A stretch of DNA of 64,000 nt from Lingula anatina (Eukaryota > Brachiopoda > Lingulata > Lingulida > Lingulidae). Below, piece after piece: positions 11,324 through 22,750 of this stretch. Location: positions 1 to 64,000 of the forward strand of contig NW_019773595.1 in the NCBI RefSeq assembly GCF_001039355.2, in the 5' to 3' direction. Below the pieces are notes generated by a model, which saw nothing but the letters and a program-made list of their open reading frames with translations, searched no databases and was not told where the DNA came from. A program made the position numbers and the translations under genes. Position 1 is the stretch's first letter, and each line of letters begins with the position of its first letter.

Positions 11324-12063
11324 TTTCTCGTTGCAATGAAGCATAGACAACTCAAAGCTTTAATCGTCAATTTAACACCTCTCTATTTTGAGGTGGGATA
11401 GCAATCGGTATCAGGCAAAACTTCACCCCTGAACAAGATTTCATCACGAAAATTGGCAGAGCTGATCACAAGTATATAGACTACAATCCCGTGCCATAAT
11501 TTTGGTTTAAATGTTTTTGTTATGGAGTTATAAGCCCCTAATTACAGGTTTTCATTAAACAAAGTCATCATTTTGCATTATCAAAGATATAATCTCTCAA
11601 GGGCCTTTAAGAAAATTTGCTGGCAGGGTTTTGGAGTACTAAATGGTGTCATTAAATTGGCGTTAAAATGATGTTCGTGGGTTCTCAGGTAAAGGAAAAA
11701 TGTGAGAAACTGATTTTTCAATTTTTACCCCAAAATCGCAATTATGAAGTCACCTGTAACATGAAATGTATGAAAATGTTAATTAATTTAAGCACTGGAC
11801 ACTGAAGACTTATCTGTTATCCAAAAGAATGTATGTAATGCAGTAAATAAGGAGTTTTTGGCAAAGGGTGACAATATCCTTAATACCATAGAAGATCCAT
11901 GTTTGTTAACACCAGGTAAAATATTTCTAGGGAGGTGTAATTGTTCAGGGATGAAATTATGCCCCACACCAATTGCTATGTCACCTCAAAACAGAAAGGT
12001 GTTAAATTAATGATTAAAGCTTTGAGTTGACTATGCTTATACCTGTACATTGCAACAAGAAAC
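11324..12063. mobile_element. Non-coding element with ~120 bp terminal inverted repeats
   Basis: The left end (11324-11450) and right end (about 11935-12063) are inverted copies; a block reading AACTCAAAGCTTTAAT on the left reappears reversed as ATTAAAGCTTTGAGTT on the right. A reversed TTTGAGGTG(G)/CACCTCAAA block also matches. Length is about 740 bp with no open frame, so this looks like a foldback or non-autonomous DNA transposon in the 5' UTR intron. Confidence 0.7.
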
Positions 12064-12073
12064 ATTGAGACCA

Positions 12074-12301
12074 TTCCCAGACTATTGTACGTGGATCAAT
12101 CTATCTCGCTTAATTGTAATAAACTTTAGCAGCTTAGATGTCTGTCTCGCCTACGGAAGCTGCTGGGGGGGGAGGTAATTATTTTTTGTTTAGCAACTCC
12201 AGTAGGCATGCTAGCCTTCTAGGATGCTAAAGCTGAAAGCAATTAAGCGAGAAACACCTCGGAGATGGATCAATCCTGTTAGATCAATCTCAGTATGGGA
12301 A
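12074..12301. mobile_element. Diverged member of MITE family M
   Basis: Ends read ATTCCCAGACT...GATCAATCTATC and the reverse of GATTGATCTAACA..., matching the end pattern of family M (TTCCCA..AGAT..., GATCGATC). A TCTCGCTTAATTG/CAATTAAGCGAGA inverted pair lies inside. It directly abuts the longer foldback element to its left. Confidence 0.55.
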
Positions 12302-12857
12302 CCCAGTCATTAATGCCAATATTTTATATTTCTAATTGTATTTTTTTATTGTTTTAAATCAGATAGACAGATGCATTGATGAATAATTAGATGCAGTACC
12401 CCTTACAATACCCTTAATGAATCAGATGAAAAAAAAAGAAATTTCAATGTATCTCCATCTGCATGTAAATGATTGCATTTGATAAAAAAATTTCCTATAC
12501 ATCAAAACTTCAATTCTTTAGTTCAGATATTAGATAAAACAATGATTACAAACTTAAAGGATGTCAAATATAAAAGTATCATTTACTGCAAAGGCAAAAT
12601 ATATCCCCCTCTGGGCATCAAACCCATGGTGGTGGGGTGTTCAGAGGGTTCAGAAGAAGTGCTCTTTTGGTGGAAAAGATATATTGTTATGCAAAATATG
12701 ATCTAGGCTATCAAGGCTATTTTTCAACTGGGGATGTCAACTGACAGGGGAAAAAATACACTTTTTCAGAAAAAGAACCCTCTTGAAAATTGTTGAATCA
12801 GGCCTGGAATCTGCAAGTTAGATCATAAAATATTCAAATAATTTGATTATTTTATAG

Positions 12858-15068
12858 ATGGCTGAGGCCAGTGAGGACAAGCAGGCAGCAAAGAAAGTTG
12901 AGGACAGTTTGATTGCTATGACTAAAGGGGAGAGCAACACCAATCTCAATATGGAACTTGTAATGAGACCTTATGCAAACTGGGAGCATTTCCTGTCTCC
13001 AGCCCCAATGTCAATTGCCTTGTTAGGGCAACTGATGATAATAGCAAGTGAGACTGACTTCTCCCTGGCTAAAAATCCCCCAACAGAAGGTTTTCAACAC
13101 ATGAAGCATCCTTCATCTTTTCGAGCGTCATTATTACAAGTATCCAATGCTGTCTATGAGGCATTTGACCAGGCTAATTCCAGTATGGACCAGATTCGTA
13201 TCCGTACATTAACACTCCCTTCAGAAGTAAAGAATGCCTTGAAGATCATAATAGCAGGTGAAAATAATGAGATCAAAAGAATTGTGCCCAGTAAACTTGC
13301 GAGGATTAAAGAGGCAGCAGACAAGTGTCTTCAGTTCGCAAAAGAAACAGAGTCCAAGTTTGAAGGAGTGATGTTGCTGACAGCTGAAATCCTGGAGGCA
13401 TGCACCAAAACCCAGGGTGAAAATGATCAGGAGGTGGCTACCACTCTCACTACCATAAAACATTTGAAAGAAAGGGTGGAGAAATATAAACAAGAACAAC
13501 AAAATGACCAGAAAGACCTGCAAGAACTGAAAGCAGATGTCCAAAATGCCCACAAGCAGATAGAAGCTGCCATGGATGGGCTGCCCTCTGCTTGGGAAAC
13601 CTTGGGAATGTCTGTCATATCCACAGTTACCACTGGTCTTACACACAAGTTTAGTGGGATGTTAGGGTGTGTAGCAACTGTAACAACTCAGTTAGGACCA
13701 CAGATAATGGAAACTGCAAAAGCAATTGCTAATTCCGGCCAATTTCCTACTTTGACCCCTGATCAGGCCCAGCCAAAAACAACAGCCAGACAAAAGGCTG
13801 ATATAAATGTATGCATGAAACATTCACAAATATTAATTTATGCTAACATTCTTAGCAGCTTTATCATCGAAATGGAATCAGACAGTGAGCAGGAGACTAA
13901 GCTCAAACTCTCTGAAAATATACACAACATTGACAAAGGTTCAAAGTATGTGGAGCTCCAATTCAAAACCCTTATAGAAGAAGTGCAGAGAGAAATTGAT
14001 GCTGATGAAGGAGTCAGAGGTATTGCCATTGAAATATGTAAGACAGGAGAAAAAATTGCCCAGGACCTTACCAAACTCAATTGTGACATGGACCAGCATC
14101 AAAATGAGATCAAAGAAATTGACAGACAGGTAAAACAGATGAAAAGAGAGGCACAGTTGTTTCAAACACTTGCAATGAAAAAGCTTCAAGCGCTCCCAAT
14201 TCCTTCCACCACACCACAACATGCTGGAGCACAAGAAAAGTGTGGGTTGGCAGCAGGGCAAAATGTCTTGATTGCAAGCATTGAGGCTGCACGTTTTAAG
14301 ACAGAACAGGCAATGAGTCTTCTGAAGAATGCTGAAGAACGGCATGAAAAAATGGCTAAAGATATGAAGGAAAAAAATGAGGCTGCCATGAATCTGATGC
14401 AGGAAATGTCAAAGCAAGATGTACGTAGGCTGGACTTGGAAACCATCCGATCCGTTCTATTTCGTGGAATGAAGGCTTTGGCAAGCATAAGGGACCAATG
14501 GGCAAAGCTTGTTGAGTTCTTCAAAATGATGTCCCATATAATGGAATGTGCTCTAACAGTATCCCTTGAAGAGTTCACCAACACTGTGGATGGAAGCTGT
14601 GGAGACAAAAAAGTGGGCACTTTGACCCTTTCCCATGCTGTCCGTGATGTGCTATTTGAAGAGGCTTACATGGCCATCAAGATCAGTCACCTGGTCAACA
14701 TGCTGTCCACCACATATTGTGAGGTTTCAAAGGACCACATCATGGGCCGTATTGGGGTCCTCTACCATATTGTGGCAATGGACCCAAAATACCAATTAGA
14801 AGATATGAAATATCACCAAAGACAACTTCTTGATGGTTGTCAGGAAGCTCAGAGGAAGATCCAAGAGCTTGCTTGCTCCAACGCTGAGGAGTTTCATGCC
14901 ACCATCCAAGAAAGAATTAATCGTATTGAGCATGAAGTCAGCGCTTTGCTGCCTCCCCCAGCAACCCCCGAAGAAGCTGCTGCCATAGAGCAGAAGAGAG
15001 CTGAAATCAAGGATGTCATTGCAAGAGCTGACCAGGAAGAAGATAAAAATTTAGCTGAATGGTTGTAA
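12858..15068 (+). CDS. Unrecognised 736-residue coiled-coil protein with a central hydrophobic segment
   Basis: A single coding exon whose ATG comes directly after the acceptor TTTATAG, so the 5' UTR is spliced. I do not recognise the family. Residues 150-240 are a long Glu/Gln/Lys-rich coiled coil; 241-293 are Gly/Ser/Thr-rich and hydrophobic (from GLPSAWETLGMSVISTVTTG to QIMETAKAIA); 318-345 are another apolar helix; 350-440 and 465-530 are further coiled coils; 530-640 are mixed helix; and 640-736 is a coiled tail with a PPPATPEEAAA linker at 699-709. There is no signal peptide. The helix-hydrophobic-helix plan resembles helical pore-forming proteins and dynamin-like or vesicle-tethering rods, without detectable sequence identity. 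It is divergently placed to a similar protein at 7165-8187. kappaB-like motifs lie upstream of its TATA box. Confidence 0.85.
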   Translation: MAEASEDKQAAKKVEDSLIAMTKGESNTNLNMELVMRPYANWEHFLSPAPMSIALLGQLMIIASETDFSLAKNPPTEGFQHMKHPSSFRASLLQVSNAVYEAFDQANSSMDQIRIRTLTLPSEVKNALKIIIAGENNEIKRIVPSKLARIKEAADKCLQFAKETESKFEGVMLLTAEILEACTKTQGENDQEVATTLTTIKHLKERVEKYKQEQQNDQKDLQELKADVQNAHKQIEAAMDGLPSAWETLGMSVISTVTTGLTHKFSGMLGCVATVTTQLGPQIMETAKAIANSGQFPTLTPDQAQPKTTARQKADINVCMKHSQILIYANILSSFIIEMESDSEQETKLKLSENIHNIDKGSKYVELQFKTLIEEVQREIDADEGVRGIAIEICKTGEKIAQDLTKLNCDMDQHQNEIKEIDRQVKQMKREAQLFQTLAMKKLQALPIPSTTPQHAGAQEKCGLAAGQNVLIASIEAARFKTEQAMSLLKNAEERHEKMAKDMKEKNEAAMNLMQEMSKQDVRRLDLETIRSVLFRGMKALASIRDQWAKLVEFFKMMSHIMECALTVSLEEFTNTVDGSCGDKKVGTLTLSHAVRDVLFEEAYMAIKISHLVNMLSTTYCEVSKDHIMGRIGVLYHIVAMDPKYQLEDMKYHQRQLLDGCQEAQRKIQELACSNAEEFHATIQERINRIEHEVSALLPPPATPEEAAAIEQKRAEIKDVIARADQEEDKNLAEWL

Positions 15069-17825
15069 TCATTTCCCAAGTTAATATCTTTGAAATAAGA
15101 CAGGAGTGACTTTTACATGTATGACAGCACAAATGATATCTGCAGTGCTGTCTGCATGCCTGTACTAAACGTTCCACAGGAATTTAAAAAAAACTGTTAA
15201 AGGATTCCAAGCCTGGATTTTCCCTGCCAATAAGTCCTAATTTTTTCTGGGGTAAACAGCATTTCCCAACCCCAATTTACAAACCTTAATCTTCTTTTTC
15301 TGACACTCGCCCAATTTTAGATACACCATTCACTCAGTGACTTGTCTTCTGGGTATCACAAGAGTCTCATGCTGTGACTCAGTTAAAACTAGTGCTGCCA
15401 GTGAACCCAAATTATTTTCGAACTGGATCAAGATGGTTGACTACCGAGTTGGACAGGGGACGGTGAATATCATTAATTTCTATCATATTGATTAAGGCAA
15501 TTTATCTGTATATGTACGTATGTTTTAAAAGTTTTGTCCTCAGATAAGTTCAACAAGAAGCGATTCATGCACTTACAATGCATTTTTAAACCTAGCTTGG
15601 ATTAATTGCTTTATGTATACTGATTCTGTGCTGTGAGAATTCTTAGGATTTTCAATGTTTTAGGTGGTTTAATAAGGTCAATCTAGCATCCCGCACGGCA
15701 TCTCGTATCTCCAGTAAACATCTGACACAATTTTGTAAGACTATTTTTCTTTTTAAAAAAATATGAAAAGAAAGAAGCAAATGTGAAATGGGAGGAAAAC
15801 GCTTTAGAATAGCCCTCCAGTATATACTGTTAATCTTAGTCTATGCCCTTTTACATTTGCACTGGGAGAGGTGAAAATTTGCATCTTTACTTGGCATTCA
15901 AATGAGTTGAAAAGTATATCAATTATAAGAACGTCAGAAAGTGAGAAAGACACTAAGAATAATTTTTTTCATTATTATTATTTTTTGTTTGTGCATATGT
16001 GGGGTGGGGCAACAAAAATAGTATGTATCAACCATGAACCCTGCTCCTGACCACTGAAAAACTTAATCATTGTGGAGTATTATACATTAGGTTTATATTA
16101 ACATAAGGTCACACCTGACAATATTTTTTTGTAAAAAGCCTCTTTGTCATATTTGTTAAATTGAAAAAACTGAAAACCAAGAAGTTGTTGAAATGATAGT
16201 GTTATCAAATTGAATGTGTTAACTGATGAAGTAAACACGCCAACATGTAACATCCATGCTTGATCATTTGTGACCTCTACAAGAGGTGAAGAAATGTTAT
16301 TTTGCTAGTAACAAAAAAAATTTCAAATTGTTTAAAAATGGTTTATTTATCTTTTATTTAATGTAAACAAGAAATGGCACAAATTCAGTTAATCAAAAGA
16401 ATACTAATATGTATTTCATTAATGAAAATGACAATTTTTGACAATTGTAATTAGGTAATACTAACAGAGTGATACATAGTGATATTTTCTTTATCAGAAC
16501 TTAATGTTTCAATTTCAACATGTGAGACTAGCAACTTAAAAATATTGCTCTCACACTACATGTATTTAATCAAGTTGATAAGTGCACTTTTAATGAAAAA
16601 TTACCACAATTGTGTATCACAGTAATAAATTGTATTTGTAAGCTGTAATTTTTTCCACAATCAATAAACAACTTTGTTACGTATAATAAAAATTAACATT
16701 TTGCACCCATTTTGAACATGTTCTTATGTATTAATATAATATTCCTGACAACTTGAAAAGGGCAAAAAATGATAACAAAACAAAACAAAAGTTACCAACA
16801 ACTTCCCCTCTTAGAGTCCAATCAATAACAGAAAATTAACAGGGCTAAAATTACAATATCTCATTGATAATTTGGAAAAAATAATCAGGGTACATCATAA
16901 TAACAGTGGTCTGTGAAAGTCTGCACATATAAGAGATACAAGTTCAAATAGAAAAAATAAATTTCACCAAAATGCAGAAGTGATCTACCAGTACATGTCA
17001 ATATTACAGTGACAAGATTTGAAATCAATGAAATACTTTTAAGTACTAACTACCTTGACAACCAATGTAAAGAGATTAATTATAAAATATCTCTCTCTTT
17101 AATTTGGATGTACCCTTAATGTTTTAAATAAGGCAGTTTAACATGCTATCTCAATCTTGTATGAATAGTTTTAAAAAATCACGTTCGTATAAAGTGTATT
17201 TAACACACGTAGCAGTTTATACCTTTATCATGGAAATGTGTCAGTGTGAAAGAATATTATTTTTATTGCACTCACTGATTAATTAAAGCAATGTAATACA
17301 AGGGAAAAATAATATCAAATCAATAAAAGAAAAATAGTAATATTTTCAACATTAAATAAACAATCAATCTTTTGTCAACAGAGGAATAAAAAATTATAAT
17401 TTGATAAATGAACAAATTTAGTTATACAGCCATTATTATCATATTACAACTACTTTGGCTGTAAAGGCACATGTAAAAGGCCCATCACGACTTCTGGGCC
17501 TTACCTCAATTCTTGTACCTACTTAACAAGGCATTATATGACATTTCATGGTGGACTGGATTGGAAGACCTAATCAGCAGTGCATAATCACCAAAACACC
17601 ACAAAACAAAATGACTCATACATCTTGATCAAACTTGGAATCATTTCTGATTATTTTACTTCGTCTGTCAAAATTTTTGTATGAAAGTAACTCACTTCTA
17701 CAAAAATTATTTCAGGTCAGGTGGAAAATTACAGCATACAACATATACTCCAATCTTCTCTCCAAACTCTTGGTTGAAACATTCAGGACACGTGGCAGTG
17801 GCATTGATAAAGTTTAGGTCTTGGT
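15069..17825. other. AT-rich intergenic stretch
   Basis: Probably holds the 3' UTR of the 736-residue gene at its left and the 3' UTR of UCP4 at its right, since the two genes converge. AATAAA at about 16668 and other A/T-rich signals are present, but none can be tied to either gene. No exon, RNA gene or transposon recognised. Confidence 0.5.
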
Positions 17826-20800
17826 TTAAAATGACGATGTTCCCACAGTTTTCCTCACTTTCTCATATGTTAACCAGAATGTAAGAGACCAGGGGGCCTG
17901 TAAGTGCAATATTACAGTACTTTAAGATAGATACGAAAAAGGGAATGTACAAATGTATGTAAAACATGTATGTACATTTGGATTGTTTTTCATCTGAGTC
18001 ATCTAATTTTCCTCTTTTGTCTAATAATAAATGGGATAGTTTTCATTGCTTTTACAACACACCATTAAACAATATACTGAGGGCACTTACATATAATGAG
18101 GTATACAGATAATTAAACTAAGAAGATATGATAAAACACTTAACGGAGTGTCAATAGAGAGAAATCAACAGTAATATTTGATCAATTAATGGACCTTGAA
18201 AAATCCCATCAGCCTTCAACTACTGATCTTTGCACTTACCATTCTTGCCCAAATGGGCAAGAGGCCTTTATAGAGAGCTAGGAAGCCTTCATTTTGAACA
18301 GTTTTCACTGCACAGTTTAAGGATGAGGTATACAGGAGGCCCCTAAAATAAATGACATGAAGTTCATACATCCTTGGCTTACACCATACCCTCGTAACAC
18401 CTATTTTTTTAAGACTGTCGCTGGCTCCAAGAAAGACAGAATTTAATTTGAAATATGTCATTTACAGAAATTGGAGAGCTAGTGAGAGTCATGCATCATA
18501 CACCTTCTGACAAAACTAAGAAGGTCAAAAGGAAGGCAAATATGCCTTGTGGAAACTGGGCATTTGTATATACTGTGCACTGCAAAGCTTTGAAGCGAAC
18601 TGCTCTCAACTGTAAGAGGTTAAGAATTTAGCTTCTATTAAATCCATAATGAAAAACTTATTTTAAAGAAGTTTTATGAAGTCTGAGTGATATAAAATTG
18701 TACTTCATGAACAAAAAGTGATTTCCAGATGATTGTTAAATACAAGTATATATCAGTCAAAGTGTTCAAATAAATATTGGGATTTTCTTTAAAAAATCCC
18801 TTTAAAAATATTGACTACTGAAAAAACTTTAATTGACCAGCGGCCCCTAGATAATTTTAAAGACAGAATGACATCTTTACAGATAACTTACTTTCCATTT
18901 TTTGTTGGTTGGTTCATAATTCTAGTTTTTACAACATCTGCTGGAGTACCTACTAAAGCAGCAACTATACCTGACATCCCACTGAAAAAAAATTAGATCT
19001 TTAATATCTCACTATTCCTTTTGTGATATTGATGTAAAAAGGTTGAAATACAGGCTGAGACACATCTGTGAATATCAAAGGAAAAAGTGAATTTACGGTC
19101 CTGATAGAGGGTAAGGGCCCCTTTACACTGGACAGCGTCCTTTCTGCGTTCAAAAATGTGGTCTATCTCATATTTTTTCATCGGTTCTAACCAGATCATC
19201 CAATAAAGAACATTTTCAGCACACAAAACAAATAAGTGGGAATAAACGCTTTAAACTATAGTGATGCAAGGTCTGCATGGACTGATATAATCAACCAGAT
19301 GCTCATTGTTATCATTATAAGAAGGATCGACAGGCGCCTTAAACGAGAAAGTATGATTGACACAACATAGAATACATATTTGAATCTGTTTTCAAATGAT
19401 GCATTCTTCAAAAAGTTCTGACAATTAATGCATCTTGTAAAAAAGGCAAAATATTCATTTTGTAATAATCTAAAAAAAAAAAAATGGATCGTTTCATGAA
19501 TTTTAGGGGAAAAAACAATCAGAGGCTGATATGAGACCACTGTTGCCGTTAGAATTCCTGTCTGGTGAAAAATACCTCAGCACGGCCCCATTCGAGAGTG
19601 AGAAAAATGTTCTACGTGCTGAACACTGGAGGATCTTTGAGTTTTCATACTGCAACCAAAGCAATGCTTGTGCCTTCTTTCTATGACCGCAGCGATGCTT
19701 GTGCGTCCCCTCTGCGACCACGGCGATACTTGTGCGTCCTTTCTGCGTCCATTGAGCAACCATCCTCCATCGCGTTCTCTCTGCGATTGTTTTGAACATG
19801 CTCAAAACTTCTCGGCGTCCATGGTGTCCTCAGCGATGCTTGTATGTTCTTTGTGCGACCTTGGCAATCACTGTGCGTTCTTTCAGCGTATGACGGCGTC
19901 CTAACCAGTTTCATGGTCGCACAAAGGATGCAGAAAGGACACAGTGTAAAAGGGGTTTAACAAAGGCCAAAGAGTACACACTTCCGCCACATACACATGC
20001 ACTCACTCCCCAGTCCAGTCCTGATAACAGTATATAACCCACCTTGCTAAGGAATGTGTTACATAATTGTCTTGTAAACTTGTGTGCCTTAATAGGAAAT
20101 GTTTTGCCGTATCATAAGTTGCTAAATCTGAAAATAGAGAAATAAATATAAAGATCCATTCAAACATTAAACATGTGTAAGAGATTGCGTACCTGCTTTT
20201 CAAAACGAAATATACAATGGAAAATCATATAAAATATCTAAAACAAGGAAGCGAAGCTGTCAAACGTACAGACAAAAAGCAGAAAATAATGATGCACAAA
20301 ATAGGTTACATCACATAATTTTTAATAATGTACTTTTGTTTATGTGGAAATACATAAAATGTTACTAAAGTAAGTAAAGGGCTTCAATGTACGGCAGTTT
20401 GAAGTCTAATCTTAAAAATGCCAATGTTTGAAAAATGAAAATTTCATAAAAAAAGGATAACCAATAAAATTCCAATATAAAATTCCAATAAAGGTGCTAT
20501 TCAAACTAAACCTGTATTTAAATGCCACTACCCATTCCAGTGAGTTTGAGTTTACATGACGCTTAAGAGTATTATTTTATTACCATGGATTTTTGATTAT
20601 GTATCACATGTAACATGAATATTCAAATAATGTAATCAAATAATGTAATCAGCATCAATCAATCAATTCGGATCAATGGATGTTCGAAGCCACACCTTGA
20701 AAAATGTCCATATGTGAAATAGGAACATTTCAAAAAAAAAAACTTCACAATTTACAGTGACAAAGCAGAGAATGGGGGTTTCATCAGTTTCGCAGCAATG

Positions 20801-22707
20801 TTACAAAATACTTAACAGCATAATCATCAACAATTTTTAAAATATATATAATACAGGTATCATGGATATTCAGAAAATGTAACTAGAATAGAGCTTCAGG
20901 CCCTTGGGAGTTCTTAGTCACAAGAAAAAAAAAATTCATTACCTCAAGAAAAGGAATCTAATTAGACTGGTGTTCCAACTGAAACTGCATTTTAGTCCTA
21001 TGAATCTTTATGTAAGTTCAAGATTAATAAGAAACATGGATTTCCAGAAATGGTCATCTTTTACAGCCATAGGAACTTTTGCTTGAGTATTTGAGTATAT
21101 AGAAACCCTGCTGAATCCAACAGCTTGCTCTATTTTAACTTTAAGGTGTCACCATTGAGGTAAAAAGCAGAGATACAACAGCCCAAAACTTGCCTCCCAT
21201 GTTGACTAATGCAGCCCTCTGTACATTGGGCACACAGCCCCTCCACAGGCCTCTCACACCACCCTCCTTTCTTAGGCTGGAGAAGGCATGCCAGGTGCTT
21301 TTTACTCTGAAAATCAAATCCAAAACAAATTGTCATTATCTCCACAACCAAAGAAACCTACATGAAAATTAAACATTTCTCATATGGCGAAGTATAAATT
21401 TTACCAACAAATGTAAAATAAGTAATGTCTCAAAGCATCCATATGGTATTAGAAATAAAAGAAGGCACAGAATGAGCAAATGACAGCTGTTGCTCTGTGT
21501 ATGATTATTAGCAACATTCCTATGGGGCCCCATTTCACAAAAAGTCTGAAGTTATTTTTGGCCTAAAAACTTAGCCTGCTTAGACTTTGCCAGCTCCAGT
21601 TACATTTTAAAGAGAAACCTATAAGGCCTTGTATATTTTTTATTTATTCTTTATTTCAATGTGATGGGCTGTGTGCCCTATTTAGTTATGACACATTCAT
21701 GTATCTTAATTGTGGGCCAATCGTTCTTTAAAGCTCTTAGATCAATATTGTAAAGTCTGCGACCTGATTTTTGCAATCTGAGCTTAGCCCAAGAACCTTT
21801 AGTGATTCTCCTGACCAGCTTCCACTCTGTTTTATTCCAATATTCCTACATGTACTAGTATATGTACCTGGGTGGGTGGCCTTCTAATCGTCTTTTTCCT
21901 TCCATCTGCATCTGGACCTTAACTAAGTCAGTTGGACTAGCAATAAACTGGCCAAAAGCACCTGCACTTAGACCTCCTATAACAGCTTTCCTGCAAATGA
22001 ACATGAATCAAAAGCAAAGCATTTAAAAATGATGCCGTATGATGCAGACCTTTACTCTGGCATGGCAATGACTTAACAATGTCATACATGCATGACAAGT
22101 TATAGGCTTTATCAGTTAAGTCTTTGTTTGACTGTCCCATGTGAATATTACACACTGTCACATCATGGCTTACTGGGTATGTTGATATTATATCATGCAA
22201 TGAGAGTAAACCGTACATATAATTTTGCTTTGGCCTTTGGTATAAACTAGTCAAATATCAAAACAACCTCCACCTATCATCAATGTATAAAATATTAGAG
22301 GAGAACACATGTACAACTGAAGTCACCTGGTGAGCGTGCCCTTTCAGAGTGAAGTACTAACTCTTACCATAATGGAAATGACCCATCTTTATCTTTCTTC
22401 AGTACATTTTCTCTCAAATATTCATAGCACCCCATTCTTGCTCCTGTATACACTACAAATGAAATTCAAATAGTACATGAAAAAGACATATTCAAGAACC
22501 ATACACAATTTTCATGTGTAGGACTAAGGTGACTATATAAATTGTATATGCTTTCATGAATGAGTTGACATACCAGATTTTGCGCTCAACAATCCAACTC
22601 AAAAGATGGAATCTAGTCTAAACAGATTTTTGTGTCATGCCAAAAACAAGAAAACATAGCTGTCAAATGTACAGACATGCAAAAACTGAAAAATGATGAA
22701 GCTGGTG

Positions 22708-22750
<43 letters not shown>

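Noticed and set aside
13427-14620. Long minus-strand frames opposite the 736-residue gene
   Set aside because: Antisense shadows of a well-supported coding exon; no splice context of their own.
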